A stretch of DNA of 64,000 nt from Pseudomonas monteilii (GCA_001534745.1 CP013997.1:4154001-4218000), one strand, 5' to 3'. Shown: positions 11,704 through 20,724, numbered from the stretch's first letter. The notes: generated by a model from the letters alone, not told the origin. A program made the numbers and translations.

Positions 11704-13151
11704 TGCGACGCCAGCGTGGTGTTGGGGATGTTCAGTTGTTGGCCGACCTTGAGCGCGTCGGTCTTCAGGCCATTGGCGCTGCGCAGCCCGGCCTCGCTGA
11801 CCTGGTAGCGCACGGCGAGCATCGCCAGCGTCTCGCCAGGTCGCACGGTGTGCTCGCGCGGCCCTTGGGCGATCTTGCCGCTGTCACGCAGCCAGGCGAT
11901 GTAGGTGCCCGGTGGCGGGTTCTGCTGGAAGAACTGCTTCACGCCACTGGTGATCGAGCGCGCCAGGGCCTGCTGATGGCTCTGAGTGGCCAGCTTGGCG
12001 GCTTCGTTGGCATTGGAGATGAACCCGGTTTCGACCAGGATCGACGGGATGTCCGGCGACTTGAGCACCATGAACCCGGCCTGCTCGACACGGCGCTTGT
12101 GCAGCGACGTGATGCGGCCCATGTTGCCGAGCACCTTCTGCCCCACGTTCAGGCTGGAGCTGAGGGTAGCGGTCATCGACAGGTCGAGCAGCACCCCGGC
12201 GAGCATGCGGTCCTTGTCGTCGAGGCTGACGTTGCCGGCACCGCCGATCAGGTCGGAACGGTTTTCGCTGTCGGCCAGCCAGCGCGCCGTCTCGGACGTG
12301 GCGCCGCGGTCGGACAGGGCGAACACCGAAGCCCCGAAGGCCGCCGTGGACGGCGCCGCGTCGGCGTGGATGGAGATGAACAGGTCGGCGCCTTTCTTGC
12401 GTGCGATCTCGGTGCGCTTGCGCAGCGGGATGAAGTAGTCGCCGGTCCGGGTCAGCTCGGCCCGGTAGCCTTTTTCGGCACCGATCTGGCGCTGCAGCTC
12501 CTTGGCGATCTGCAGCACGATGTCTTTCTCATGCTGGCCGCGCGAGCCGGAAGCCCCCGGGTCTTCGCCGCCGTGACCGGCGTCGATGGCGACCACGATG
12601 TCGCGCTTGCCGCTCGGCGCGGGCGGCAACTTGAGCGTGGACTGCGTCGGCGCGGACGGCACGGGCACCGGTGCACGGGTGACAGTCGGCACCGGCACCG
12701 TGGCTGGGGCGATGGCAGGCGCGGGCGCAGGCGTACTGGCCGCGATCGCGTCGGCTTCGCTGTCGTACAGATCGACCACCAGGCGGTTGCCGTACTGGGC
12801 GTTCGGCGCCAGGGTGAAGCTCTTGGGCGTCACGGCCTGCTTGAGGTCGATCACCACGCGCAGGTCGGTGGGCGTGCGCTGGGCCGAACGCAGGCTGGTG
12901 ATCGGCGTATTGGATGTCGCGACGTTGAGCGGCCCGCCCAGGGTCGCGCCGTTGATGTCGATGACCAGACGGTTCGGTGCGCTCAAGGTGAAGACGTTGT
13001 GCTGTACCGGGCCGGTCAGGTCGAACACCAGGCGTGTGTTGTCCGGCGCGCGCCACAGGCGCACGCTCTTGACCTGTGTAGCGGCCAGCGCATCGATGGT
13101 CACTGCCGTCAACAGCAGCCCAACCAGAGTGACCAGTGCGCGTAGGCGCAT
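11700..13151 (-). CDS. amiB: N-acetylmuramoyl-L-alanine amidase AmiB
   Basis: AmiB cleaves the amide between MurNAc and the stem peptide to separate daughter cells. The protein has a signal peptide ([20 protein letters not shown], cleavage about residue 24), an AMIN septum-targeting domain, a Pro/Ala/Val-rich linker, an Amidase_3 zinc domain ([14 protein letters not shown] with the zinc histidine and glutamate) and a C-terminal LysM peptidoglycan-binding repeat ([13 protein letters not shown]). I chose ATG 13151 over 13163 because GGGGAAAGG stands before it and it begins directly at the basic signal-peptide end. It lies directly downstream of tsaE. Confidence 0.95.
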   Translation of the reverse strand: MRLRALVTLVGLLLTAVTIDALAATQVKSVRLWRAPDNTRLVFDLTGPVQHNVFTLSAPNRLVIDINGATLGGPLNVATSNTPITSLRSAQRTPTDLRVVIDLKQAVTPKSFTLAPNAQYGNRLVVDLYDSEADAIAASTPAPAPAIAPATVPVPTVTRAPVPVPSAPTQSTLKLPPAPSGKRDIVVAIDAGHGGEDPGASGSRGQHEKDIVLQIAKELQRQIGAEKGYRAELTRTGDYFIPLRKRTEIARKKGADLFISIHADAAPSTAAFGASVFALSDRGATSETARWLADSENRSDLIGGAGNVSLDDKDRMLAGVLLDLSMTATLSSSLNVGQKVLGNMGRITSLHKRRVEQAGFMVLKSPDIPSILVETGFISNANEAAKLATQSHQQALARSITSGVKQFFQQNPPPGTYIAWLRDSGKIAQGPREHTVRPGETLAMLAVRYQVSEAGLRSANGLKTDALKVGQQLNIPNTTLASQ

Positions 13152-13163
13152 ACCTTTCCCCAT

Positions 13164-13637
13164 TTACTGTGTGAATTCGGCCGCCAGCGCCGTGCACCAG
13201 CCATCGGCGCGTGCGCTGTGTGGCGTCAGGTGCAGCGATCGGCCGCTGTCTTGCGGGCGTATGGTAATGGTCAGGTCAGGCTTTGGCAAAATGCCCTCAC
13301 CCTTGCCCGGCCACTCGAACAGGCACAGCGGGTCACCCTCGAAATAGTCGCGAATGCCCATGAATTCCAGCTCCTCCGGATCGGCCAGCCGATACAGATC
13401 GAAATGATAAGCACGGACCTCACCGATCTCATAAGGTTCGACCACGGTGAAGGTCGGGCTCTTGACCGCACCTGCGTGACCCAGGCCACGGATCAGGCCG
13501 CGGGAGAGCGTGGTCTTGCCCGCACCGAGGTCGCCCTCGAGAAACAGGATGCCATGCCCGGCGGTCAACCCGGCCAGGCGCGCGCCGAAGGCGACGGTTG
13601 CCGCTTCATCGGCCAGATACACGGTTATGCCAGACAC
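13164..13637 (-). CDS. tsaE: tRNA threonylcarbamoyladenosine ATPase TsaE
   Basis: TsaE is the ATPase that resets the TsaB-TsaD complex during t6A37 synthesis in ANN-decoding tRNAs. The 157-residue product contains Walker A GDLGAGKTT (residues 35-43), the FTVVEPYE strand, HFDLYRL and LFEWP. The start is GTG at 13637 (reads VSGITVYLADE); longer in-frame extensions run antisense-like through nnrD and are rejected. The first 13 bases overlap the end of nnrD and the stop is followed at once by the amiB leader, giving a tightly coupled nnrD-tsaE-amiB run. Confidence 0.93.
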   Translation of the reverse strand: MSGITVYLADEAATVAFGARLAGLTAGHGILFLEGDLGAGKTTLSRGLIRGLGHAGAVKSPTFTVVEPYEIGEVRAYHFDLYRLADPEELEFMGIRDYFEGDPLCLFEWPGKGEGILPKPDLTITIRPQDSGRSLHLTPHSARADGWCTALAAEFTQ

Positions 13638-14485
13638 GCTGAATGCTCCTCCAACAAAGTTCTGATGACCGGAATCAGGTCGCTGGCCGCCAGCCCGCGC
13701 CCCTGTTGACCCAGTCGTTCGCCGGCGCGGGCGTGCAGCCAGACGCCGAGACACGCTGCCGCCCAGGCCTCCAGCCCCTGCGCCATCAAGGCCGCAAGCA
13801 CGCCGGTCAGCACATCGCCGAGCCCGGCACCGGCCATGGCCGGATGCCCATGATCGCAGCGCGCCAGCCGTCCGGCCGGATCGGCCACCAGTGTCCCGGC
13901 GCCCTTGAGCACGCAGACCACCCCGTACCGCTGTGCCAGAGCACGCGCCGCACCCGGTCGATCGGCCTGCACGTCCTGGATGGACAGGCCCAGCAGACGC
14001 GCGGCTTCGCCGGGATGGGGCGTGATCAGGCTGCCGTCGGGCAAGGTCATGGGGGTGCTGGCCAGCAGGTTGAGCGCATCGGCGTCCCAGACCTGCGGGA
14101 CACGTGCGGTGACCACCGCCGACAGCAGGCCGCGCCCCCAGGCCGCCTGCCCGAGCCCCGGGCCGACCACCACCACCGAGGCGCGCTCGAGCACCGGCAT
14201 GAGCTGGTTGGCCGAGGCGACGCCCAGGCACATGGTTTCGGGCAGCCGGGTCAGGCCGGCACCGACGTGCTCGGGCCGCGTGGCGACGCTGACCAGGCCG
14301 GCGCCGCAGCGCAGCGCCGCTTCGCCACTGAGCAGGACCGAACCGCCGGTGCCCAGGTCGCCACCGACGATCAGGACATGCCCGAAGTCGCCCTTGTGTG
14401 CGTCGGGCGAGCGAGGCGCCAGGCCCGCGAGGTCCTCGCCGTGGATCGGTCGAGGTGTGCTTTGGCTGTGTTTGGTCTGAGGCAT
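13625..14485 (-). CDS. nnrD: ADP-dependent NAD(P)H-hydrate dehydratase
   Basis: NnrD removes water from (S)-NAD(P)HX, repairing damaged reduced cofactors. The 286-residue protein has only the ribokinase-like YjeF C-terminal domain: KGDFGHVLIVGG at the N-terminus, GPGLGQ in the middle, GAGLGDVLTGVLAA near the C-terminus. The YjeF N-terminal epimerase domain found fused in E. coli is absent here, so the epimerase must be encoded elsewhere. ATG 14485 (MPQTKHSQ) is preferred; an upstream start would overlap queG. It heads the long minus-strand series and diverges from queG. Confidence 0.93.
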   Translation of the reverse strand: MPQTKHSQSTPRPIHGEDLAGLAPRSPDAHKGDFGHVLIVGGDLGTGGSVLLSGEAALRCGAGLVSVATRPEHVGAGLTRLPETMCLGVASANQLMPVLERASVVVVGPGLGQAAWGRGLLSAVVTARVPQVWDADALNLLASTPMTLPDGSLITPHPGEAARLLGLSIQDVQADRPGAARALAQRYGVVCVLKGAGTLVADPAGRLARCDHGHPAMAGAGLGDVLTGVLAALMAQGLEAWAAACLGVWLHARAGERLGQQGRGLAASDLIPVIRTLLEEHSACLA

Positions 14486-14513
14486 AAGGTCAACGGCTCC
14501 GATGTCTGGCAGA

Positions 14514-14519
14514 ATTATA
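14514..14519 (-). promoter_or_regulatory. Possible -10 element for the nnrD series
   Basis: A perfect TATAAT on the minus strand lies 28 bases upstream of the nnrD ATG, in the nnrD/queG divergent gap. I see no good -35 hexamer at 16-18 bp, so the assignment rests on the -10 match and position only. Confidence 0.4.
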
Positions 14520-14550
14520 CGCACCTGAGCCTGTAATGCCTTGCCCATCC

Positions 14551-15612
14551 ATGTCTGTCCACTCTCTCGATCTTGCCGCGCTGGCCCTGTCCGTCAAGGA
14601 TTGGGGGCAGGCGCTAGGCTTTTCTCACGTTGGCATCGCCGGTATCGACCTGGGCGAGCATGAACATCACTTGCGTCGCTGGCTGGACGCCGGCCACCAC
14701 GGCGACATGGAGTACATGGGTGCGCATGGCAACAAGCGGTCGTACCCGGCCGAGCTGGTGCCCGGCACGGTGCGGGTGATTTCCCTGCGCATGGACTATT
14801 TGCCCGGCGATACCGCCATGGCCCAGCGCCTGGCGCAGCCCGAGAAAGCCTACATCTCACGTTATGCCCTGGGGCGCGACTACCACAAGCTGGTGCGCAA
14901 GCGCGTGCAGCACCTGGCCGAGCGCATCCAGGCCGAGATCGGCCCCTTCGGCTTTCGTGCCTTCGTCGACAGTGCACCGGTGCTGGAAAAAGCCCTGGCC
15001 CAGCAGGCCGGCCTGGGCTGGATCGGCAAGAACACCCTGCTGCTCAACCGCAAGGCCGGCAGCTACTTCTTCCTCGCCGAGCTGTTCGTCGACCTGCCCC
15101 TGCCGGTAGACGAGGCCCAGGCCACCGAGCACTGCGGCCGCTGCCAGGCCTGCCTGGACATCTGCCCGACCCAGGCCTTCGTCGGCCCTTACCAGCTCGA
15201 CGCACGGCGCTGCATTTCCTACCTGACCATCGAATTGAAGACCGCCATTCCGGTCGAGCTGCGCCCGCTCATCGGCAACCGCGTCTTCGGCTGCGACGAC
15301 TGCCAGATCACCTGCCCGTGGAACCGCTTCGCCCGACCGACCGCCGAAAGCGACTTCATGCCCCGTCATGGCCTGGAGAATGCCGACCTGGCGGCGCTGT
15401 TCCTGTGGGACGAAGCGACCTTCCTGAGCAGGACCGAAGGCTCGCCCCTGCGCCGCGCCGGGTATGAGCGCTGGCTGCGCAACCTGGCGGTGGGCCTGGG
15501 CAACGCGCCGTCCACGATCCCGGTGCTGGAGGCCCTGCAGGCGCGACGCGATCACCCGTCCGAGCTGGTGCGCGAGCATGTCGCCTGGGCCCTCGAACGG
15601 CATGGGGTGTAG
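14551..15612 (+). CDS. queG: Epoxyqueuosine reductase
   Basis: QueG reduces epoxyqueuosine to queuosine in the wobble position of tRNAs, using cobalamin and two [4Fe-4S] clusters. The sequence shows the ferredoxin-like cysteine sets CGRCQACLDICP, CISYLTIELK and CDDCQITCPWN, and the cobalamin-dependent N-terminal domain. The chosen start ATG 14551 (MSVHSLDLAALA, 353 residues) matches family N-termini; ATG 14536 would add five residues. Neither has a strong ribosome site. Its neighbours tsaE and miaA also modify tRNA, so this section gathers three tRNA-modification genes. Confidence 0.96.
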   Translation: MSVHSLDLAALALSVKDWGQALGFSHVGIAGIDLGEHEHHLRRWLDAGHHGDMEYMGAHGNKRSYPAELVPGTVRVISLRMDYLPGDTAMAQRLAQPEKAYISRYALGRDYHKLVRKRVQHLAERIQAEIGPFGFRAFVDSAPVLEKALAQQAGLGWIGKNTLLLNRKAGSYFFLAELFVDLPLPVDEAQATEHCGRCQACLDICPTQAFVGPYQLDARRCISYLTIELKTAIPVELRPLIGNRVFGCDDCQITCPWNRFARPTAESDFMPRHGLENADLAALFLWDEATFLSRTEGSPLRRAGYERWLRNLAVGLGNAPSTIPVLEALQARRDHPSELVREHVAWALERHGV

Positions 15613-15648
15613 CCGCACAGGGCAAGCGACGAACGTCCAGCGCCTCGC

Positions 15649-16260
15649 TCAGGGCTGATCGTTGTAATGGAACTTGGGCATTTCCCAATGAAAGCGGATG
15701 GCCAGCAGACGGATCAGCAGCCCGCCGAACAACGTCAACAGCATGGACTGCTCCGGTGACACCTCGAAATGCACACAGCCCAGGTAGAACCAGGCCGCCG
15801 CGAAGGACACGCTGGCGTACAGCTCGCGGCGGAACACCAGGGGAATATCGTTGCAGAAGATGTCGCGCAGAATGCCACCGAACACCCCGGTGATGACGCC
15901 GCTGATCGAGGCGACCAGCAGGCCCTGCCCCATTTCCAGGGCGGTCATGCAGCCGATCAGGGTGAAGGCCACCAGGCCCAGGGCGTCGAGCACCAGGAAC
16001 AGCGAGCGCAAGTGGCGCATCAGCGGCGCGATGAAGACGGTCAGCAGCGCCGCGAAACTGGTCAGCACCAGGTACTCGGGGTGTTTCACCCAGGTCAGGG
16101 GATAATGCCCGAGCAGCACATCGCGCACCGAGCCACCGCCTAGCGCGGTGATGCAGGCGATCAGCACCACCCCGAACCAATCCATGCCCCGTCGTCCTGC
16201 GGACAGTGCGCCGGTCATGGCCTCGGCGGTGATCGCGATCAGGTACAGCATCAGCAACAT
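15649..16260 (-). CDS. TRIC-like cation channel family protein (UPF0126/YicG)
   Basis: A 203-residue inner-membrane protein with two tandem UPF0126 repeats of three helices each plus a seventh helix, related to trimeric intracellular cation channels. Signature glycines and charged residues are visible: GGGSVRDVLLG in repeat 1 and the matching GGILRDIFCNDIP in repeat 2. ATG 16260 (MLLMLYLIAITAEAM) begins at the first membrane helix; the upstream extension is not hydrophobic and is rejected. It is convergent with queG and its physiological ion is not known from sequence. Confidence 0.88.
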   Translation of the reverse strand: MLLMLYLIAITAEAMTGALSAGRRGMDWFGVVLIACITALGGGSVRDVLLGHYPLTWVKHPEYLVLTSFAALLTVFIAPLMRHLRSLFLVLDALGLVAFTLIGCMTALEMGQGLLVASISGVITGVFGGILRDIFCNDIPLVFRRELYASVSFAAAWFYLGCVHFEVSPEQSMLLTLFGGLLIRLLAIRFHWEMPKFHYNDQP

Positions 16261-16392
16261 GGCAGGCCTCCGACAAAAAGGCGCGCAGTCTACCTGATGG
16301 GCAGCGACAAGCGGCACAGCATTACCTGCACGCCGCGTGCACTCGGGGGCAGGCGCCTCCGTGCCAACGTGGTTTGACGTCTGCGGGCGGCG

Positions 16393-16935
16393 TCAGACCT
16401 TGATGAAGTGCTCACGGTAGTGACGTAATTCGGCGATCGATTCGCGGATGTCGTCCAGGGCCAGGTGGGTATTGCCCTTGCGGAAACCATCACGCACCGT
16501 CGGCGCCCAGCGCGCGGCCAGCTCCTTGAGGGTGGAGACGTCCAGGTTGCGGTAATGGAAGTAGTTTTCCAGCCCGCGCATGTGCCGGTACAGGAAGCGG
16601 CGGTCCTGGCAGATGCTGTTGCCGCAGATCGGCGATTTGCCCTTGGGCACCCATTGCTCCAGGAAGGCCAGGGTCTGCGCTTCGGCCTCGGCCATGTCGA
16701 TGCGGCTGTCGCGCACCCGCTGGGTCAGGCCCGAGGCGCCGTGGGTCCGGGTGTTCCACTCGTCCATCCGTGCCAGCACGTCGTCGCTGTGGTGGATGGC
16801 GATCACCGGGCCTTCGGCCAGGGTGTTGAGGTCGCTGTCGGTGACGATGGTGGCCATCTCGATGATGACGTCGCTGTCCGGGTCCAGCCCGGTCATCTCC
16901 AGGTCGATCCAGATCAGGTTCTGTGGGTTCTGCAT
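16393..16935 (-). CDS. orn: Oligoribonuclease
   Basis: Orn degrades 2-5 nt RNAs and, in pseudomonads, the linear diguanylate pGpG, and so closes c-di-GMP turnover. The 180-residue protein has the DEDDh exonuclease motifs: [11 protein letters not shown] at the N-terminus, a central D-containing segment ([24 protein letters not shown]) and the C-terminal [11 protein letters not shown]. It is divergent from rsgA, the order conserved in Pseudomonas. Confidence 0.97.
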   Translation of the reverse strand: MQNPQNLIWIDLEMTGLDPDSDVIIEMATIVTDSDLNTLAEGPVIAIHHSDDVLARMDEWNTRTHGASGLTQRVRDSRIDMAEAEAQTLAFLEQWVPKGKSPICGNSICQDRRFLYRHMRGLENYFHYRNLDVSTLKELAARWAPTVRDGFRKGNTHLALDDIRESIAELRHYREHFIKV

Positions 16936-17070
16936 GCTTGAGGCTCCTCGACTAGGTCGTCATGGTAGCCCAGTTGCGTGGTGCATGCGCCGCCGACGCG
17001 TGCGCAATCGCAGGGGGTGGGCATGCTAGACTGCCAGCCGTTCATTTCTGCTCGCCAACACGGAACATTC

Positions 17071-18102
17071 ATGGCCAAACGCCAGCTCAACCGCCGCCAG
17101 AATTGGCGCATCGAAAAAATCCAGGGCGAGCGCGCTGCACGTGCCGCCAAACGCGAACAGCAGGTGCTGCAAGAACTCGAAGGCGGCGACCTGGGCCCGG
17201 AGCGACTGGGGCTGGTGATCGCGCATTTCGGCGTGCAAGTCGATGTCGAAGCCCAGGACGGCGAAGCGGTCGGCGAGATCTTCCGGTGCCACCTGCGTGC
17301 CAATCTGCCTGCCCTGGTAACGGGCGATCGGGTGGTCTGGCGTGCCGGCAACCAGGGGATCGGCGTGATCGTCGCGCAGATGCCGCGCAGCACCGAGCTG
17401 TGCCGCCCCAACAACCATGGCCAGCTCAAGCCGGTGGCGGCGAACGTCGACCGGATCGTCATCGTCTTCGCCCCGGCGCCCGAGCCCCAGGCCAACCTGA
17501 TCGACCGCTACCTGGTGGCGGCCGAGCATGCGGGGATCCAACCGTTGCTGCTGCTCAACAAGGCCGATCTGATCGACGATCACAACCGGGCGTCGCTGGA
17601 AGCCCTGCTGGCCGTGTATCGCAGCCTGGACTACCCGCTGCTGGAAGTCTCCGCGCACGGCGGCGATGGCATGCAACGCCTGCAAGAAGCGCTGGACGGT
17701 TTCACCAGTGTGTTCGTCGGGCAGTCCGGCGTCGGCAAGTCCTCGCTGGTCAACAGCCTGCTGCCGGCGGCGCGTACCCGAGTGGGCGACTTGTCCGACT
17801 GGTCCGGGCAAGGGACGCATACCACGACCACGGCACGGCTTTACCACTTCCCCAATGGCGGCGACCTGATCGACTCGCCCGGCATCCGTGAATTCGGCCT
17901 GATGCACGTGAGCCGCGACGATGTCGAGGCGGGCTTCATCGAATTCCGCGATTTGCTGGGGCGGTGCCGCTTCCGCGATTGCAAGCATGACCGTGAGCCG
18001 GGGTGCGCGTTGCTGGGCGCCTTGGAAGAAGGGCGGATCCAGCCGCAGCGGATGCACAGCTACCGGTCGATCATTGCCAGTTTGCCGGAAGATGAGTACT
18101 GA
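17071..18102 (+). CDS. rsgA: Small ribosomal subunit biogenesis GTPase RsgA
   Basis: RsgA checks late 30S maturation and releases RbfA on GTP hydrolysis. The 343-residue protein shows the circularly permuted G domain: G4 (NKADLID) comes before G1 GQSGVGKSS (near residues 217-225) and G3 DSPGIREFG. It has an N-terminal OB-fold, and a C-terminal zinc knuckle with Cys-x5-Cys-x-His-x5-Cys (about 299-313). ATG 17071 ([12 protein letters not shown]) matches the family; the in-frame upstream codon lies in the divergent promoter gap. Confidence 0.97.
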   Translation: MAKRQLNRRQNWRIEKIQGERAARAAKREQQVLQELEGGDLGPERLGLVIAHFGVQVDVEAQDGEAVGEIFRCHLRANLPALVTGDRVVWRAGNQGIGVIVAQMPRSTELCRPNNHGQLKPVAANVDRIVIVFAPAPEPQANLIDRYLVAAEHAGIQPLLLLNKADLIDDHNRASLEALLAVYRSLDYPLLEVSAHGGDGMQRLQEALDGFTSVFVGQSGVGKSSLVNSLLPAARTRVGDLSDWSGQGTHTTTTARLYHFPNGGDLIDSPGIREFGLMHVSRDDVEAGFIEFRDLLGRCRFRDCKHDREPGCALLGALEEGRIQPQRMHSYRSIIASLPEDEY

Positions 18103-18187
18103 AGGTTGAAGATGCTTTGGAAAGCGCCAGAAGGCGGATGTGGGCGATTCTAGGGTTTCTGCCAAGCGCTGATGTGGGCCAATCGCT

Positions 18188-18348
18188 GCCGCGCTGTCGC
18201 GCAAAGAACATGACGGTAGCCGACAGGATCCGAAGCTTCATTGCTAATCGATTTTAGGGCCGCTTTGCGGCCCATCGCGGCACAGGGGCCGCTCCCACAC
18301 CCGTAGTCCCACCGCGGGGTTGCAGGCTATCGCGGTCACCTGTGGGAG
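18188..18348 (+). repeat. REP-containing dispersed repeat, copy A, left part
   Basis: This is the left 161 bp of a repeat of about 206 bp whose right 45 bp lie beyond the IS (19524-19568). A leader (GCCGCGCTGTCGCGC onward) is followed by a REP palindrome (GGCCGCTTTGCGGCC) and a GGGGCCGCTCCCACACCCGTAG segment. The segment 18222-18280 is identical over 59 bp to the reverse complement of 28223-28281. No gene is present between rsgA and the IS. Confidence 0.88.
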
Positions 18349-18371
18349 ATTCTATGGTAATTGCCAAGCGC

Positions 18372-19319
18372 TTAAGCGGCTTTGGGACGATATTCCTCTC
18401 CGCTTCTGATCAGGGCAAAGACCACTCGAGCCAGCTTGCGGGCCAGCATGACCAGGACTTGAGTCTTTTTAAAACCGCGGCTCTGCTTGTCTTCGTAAAA
18501 CGTTTTCCAAGCAGCTGTCCTACCTGCTGACATCGCCGCGTTGTGCAGCAAACGACGGACCTCTGGATCGCCTCGTTTGGTCAACGTCGAGCGTTCTTTT
18601 TTCTTGCCCGACTGAGCCACTCGCAGGTCCATTCCTAGAAAGGCGATAAAGGCATCGGCACTCTTGAACTCGCCTCGCTGGTAGGTGGCGACCAAACGCG
18701 CAGCGGTAAGAAAACCAATACCTTCAACTTTCATACACTGCTTTACTAACGGCATCAGTCCTGCCTGGTCGAGCAGCTTCTTGATCATGTTTTCAATGAG
18801 GTCTTCAAGGCGCTTCATCGAGGTGAGCTGGGACTTCAAAAGGTTCTTGAGCAGCGGCTCACCCTCCCAGCTCAGTCTCAGCGCTGTACGCGTCTGGACG
18901 AGCATCGCGCGCCTGCGAAACAGGCTGACAAGGTCGCGATAGAGTGTCGAAGGGGGGACCCAGGGGGTAAGATTAGCGCCTTCGTTCTTGAGGTACCGGG
19001 CCAGTACCCTTGCATCGATCGGGTCAGTCTTGGCGCGTGAACCAATACCTTTTCGGTAGTGACTCAGGGCATAACCATCCATCAAGTAAAGGGTATGTCC
19101 TGCTTCATGGACCATATCGGTAAACAGCAGGTGATAGACATTGGTGGCCTCGATTGCAATCGAGACCTTGCCGTGCAATGCCTTGATCCATTGCTTGATG
19201 GCCGTCTTGTTGTTGGCAATAGTGCTCAACTGTCCGGAGCTGTCTTCGTAAATGACGAGCTCAGCCTTAGCAACGTCGACGCCTATGATCGTGCTGTGTT
19301 CGGATGATGGCATTGCCAT
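18372..19319 (-). CDS. IS110-family transposase (DEDD recombinase)
   Basis: The 315-residue recombinase would excise and insert the element through a circular intermediate guided by a bridge RNA. The RuvC-like domain has the DEDD set at D15 (GVDVAKAE), E57 (AIEATNVYH), D99 and D102 (KTDPIDARVLA). The C-terminal Transposase_20 domain has the helix-hairpin-helix VEGIGFLTAARLVA, and QSGKKK with S236 as candidate catalytic serine. The frame is open and undamaged from ATG 19319 (a second ATG at 19313), so the element may be active. Base composition is lower in GC than the flanking genes, consistent with recent acquisition. Confidence 0.95.
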   Translation of the reverse strand: MAMPSSEHSTIIGVDVAKAELVIYEDSSGQLSTIANNKTAIKQWIKALHGKVSIAIEATNVYHLLFTDMVHEAGHTLYLMDGYALSHYRKGIGSRAKTDPIDARVLARYLKNEGANLTPWVPPSTLYRDLVSLFRRRAMLVQTRTALRLSWEGEPLLKNLLKSQLTSMKRLEDLIENMIKKLLDQAGLMPLVKQCMKVEGIGFLTAARLVATYQRGEFKSADAFIAFLGMDLRVAQSGKKKERSTLTKRGDPEVRRLLHNAAMSAGRTAAWKTFYEDKQSRGFKKTQVLVMLARKLARVVFALIRSGEEYRPKAA

Positions 19320-19359
19320 GAGCGCGTCTCCGCAGGTAAGGTCTAAGGGCTTGAAGGGC

Positions 19360-19515
19360 CACCCAGAGGCGCAGGCTTGTACTTTCGTCGGTCAAAACCG
19401 GAAGCATTCCTTATCGGCGCTTAGGTGAAGGGAGGAGGGGCGAAATCTCCCACGGTCTGTACTGCGCGAACAGTCAGAAGCGGATCTAGTCCCTCCTCCT
19501 CCCTTCAAGTCCTAC
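19360..19515 (-). ncRNA. Candidate bridge RNA of the IS110 element
   Basis: The upstream noncoding end of the IS, on the transposase strand, folds into a loop closed by a perfect 13-bp stem (19495-19507 with 19426-19438) holding 56 bases. Inside it, CCGCT (19479-19483) matches the left target GGCCGCT, and GTGGGAG (19447-19453) is complementary to the right target CTCCCAC. This is the expected target-binding loop. Closer to the transposase, TACAAG (19376-19381) is complementary to the left IS end CTTGTA, and GGAATGCT (19403-19410) resembles the right end GAATCT, as expected for a donor-binding loop. The ends of the RNA are estimates. Confidence 0.7.
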
Positions 19516-19523
19516 CATACAAG

Positions 19524-19652
19524 CGGCCCCTGTGCCGCGATTGGGCCCGCAGGGCCCACAAAGTCCTTCAAGTATTTGCTTTAAGATCAAAAAGATATTT
19601 GTGTTCTATGAGAGCGGCCCCTGCCGGGGCGCCGGACCGGCCGCGATCACGG
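19524..19652 (+). repeat. Copy A right part and a second inverted REP
   Basis: 19524-19568 continues the interrupted repeat (CGGCCCCTGTGCCGCG then GGGCCCGCAGGGCCCAC). An AT-rich spacer (19565-19610) separates it from a further REP, GCGGCCCCTGCCGGGGCGCC type, at 19611-19652, which abuts the 3' end of motB. No gene is present between the IS transposase and motB. Confidence 0.8.
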
Positions 19653-19656
19653 CTTT

Positions 19657-20724
19657 TCACCCTTCCCTGGCTTCGTCCAGCTTCAACGTGCCGTTGTCGA
19701 AGATGTTCAACTTCTGCCGCAGCTCGCGCGGCTGCATCGGCGCCACGCTGCTCTGGTCTGGCGCGGCGGCGCCAGGGGCCGCCGGTGCAGGGGCGGCGGC
19801 CGGGGCAGGCGTCGATGCATTCGGCGCGGGTGAAGGCGCCGGGCTCGGTGCGGCTTCGGGTGCGGCCGGCGTGCCCTGCTCGCCCTCGATGTCGCGCTGG
19901 GCCTTCTTGGTCAGGACGATGATGTCGATGCGTCGGTTGACCGGGTTGTACGGATCCTGGCGATCGAACAGCGACGAGGAGGCATAGCCCACCACCCGCG
20001 CCACCTGATCGTCCGGGTAGCCGCCCACCACCAGCGCGCGGCGCGCGGCATTGGCACGGTTGGCCGACAGCTCCCAGTTGCCGAACTCACCATTGCCGGC
20101 ATAGGCCTTGGCGTCGGTGTGGCCGCTGACGCTGATCTTGTTCGGCACGGCCTTGATGGTGTCGGCCATGGCCAGCAGGATGTCTTCGAAATACGGCTGC
20201 AAGCGTGCGCTGCCCAGCGCGAACATGGGCCGGTTCTCGGCGTCCATGATCTGGATGCGCAAGCCGTCCTGGGTGATCTCGAACAGGATCTGGTCCTTGA
20301 ACTTCTGCAGTTCGGGATTCTGGTCGACCTTGTTCTGCAACTCCTGCAGCAGCAACTCCAAGCGCTGGTGCTCGAGCTGCTCGGCCATGGTCTGCACCTG
20401 GTCCTGGTCCATGTCGAGGTTGTCGCGCTTGAGCGGCTCGGTCTGCTGCTCGGGGTTGATGGTCTTGTCCGGCGCCAGCTCCGGCGAGCCGCCCAGGTCG
20501 ATGACGTAGGGCGTGCCGCTTTCGGTGAACCCGATCGGGTCCTTGAAGTAGCCGGCGATGGACAGTTTCTGTTCGGGCGTGGCGGTCGACAGCAGCCACA
20601 GCACCAGGAAGAACGCCATCATCGCCGTGGCGAAGTCGGCGAAGGCGATCTTCCAGGCGCCGCCATGGTGCCCGCCGCCGAAGCGCTTGACGCGCTTGAT
20701 GATGATCGGCTGATTGTTCTCCAT
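19657..20724 (-). CDS. motB: Flagellar stator protein MotB
   Basis: MotB anchors the proton-driven stator to peptidoglycan. The 355-residue protein has a basic cytosolic start, one membrane helix containing the proton-relay aspartate D30 (FADFATAMMAFF), a plug region and an OmpA-like peptidoglycan-binding domain (about 150-265, SGHTDAKAY, LSANRANAARRALV). A Pro/Ala-rich tail of roughly 60 residues (about 280-335) follows. It lies 3 bases after motA. Pseudomonads also carry a second stator, MotCD; the neighbourhood of orn/rsgA identifies this pair as MotAB. Confidence 0.96.
   Translation of the reverse strand: MENNQPIIIKRVKRFGGGHHGGAWKIAFADFATAMMAFFLVLWLLSTATPEQKLSIAGYFKDPIGFTESGTPYVIDLGGSPELAPDKTINPEQQTEPLKRDNLDMDQDQVQTMAEQLEHQRLELLLQELQNKVDQNPELQKFKDQILFEITQDGLRIQIMDAENRPMFALGSARLQPYFEDILLAMADTIKAVPNKISVSGHTDAKAYAGNGEFGNWELSANRANAARRALVVGGYPDDQVARVVGYASSSLFDRQDPYNPVNRRIDIIVLTKKAQRDIEGEQGTPAAPEAAPSPAPSPAPNASTPAPAAAPAPAAPGAAAPDQSSVAPMQPRELRQKLNIFDNGTLKLDEAREG

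Larger units (their letters stand above)
18349..19523 (-). mobile_element. IS110-family insertion sequence in a REP site
   Basis: The element is 1175 bp when one AG core (CT on the transposase strand) is counted. It carries one DEDD transposase gene read on the minus strand, a long upstream noncoding end (about 200 bp) and a very short downstream end (about 23 bp). Short subterminal inverted matches TATGGTA (18353-18359) and TACCATA (19513-19519) are visible. There is no target duplication beyond the two-base core at 18347-18348 and 19522-19523. The intact related repeat at 28100-28315 gives the empty site TGTGGGAG|CGGCCCCTG. The long upstream end fits the IS110 group rather than IS1111. Resembles REP-targeting ISs known in P. 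putida and E. coli IS621. Confidence 0.93.

Noticed and set aside
9721-11808. 695-codon open frame antisense to mutL
   Set aside because: Same composition artefact; mutL on the other strand has all family motifs.
13638-14231. N-terminal extension of tsaE to a 355-codon protein
   Set aside because: The extra 198 codons are the antisense-composition reading of nnrD in another frame; the TsaE fold begins at the GTG at 13637.
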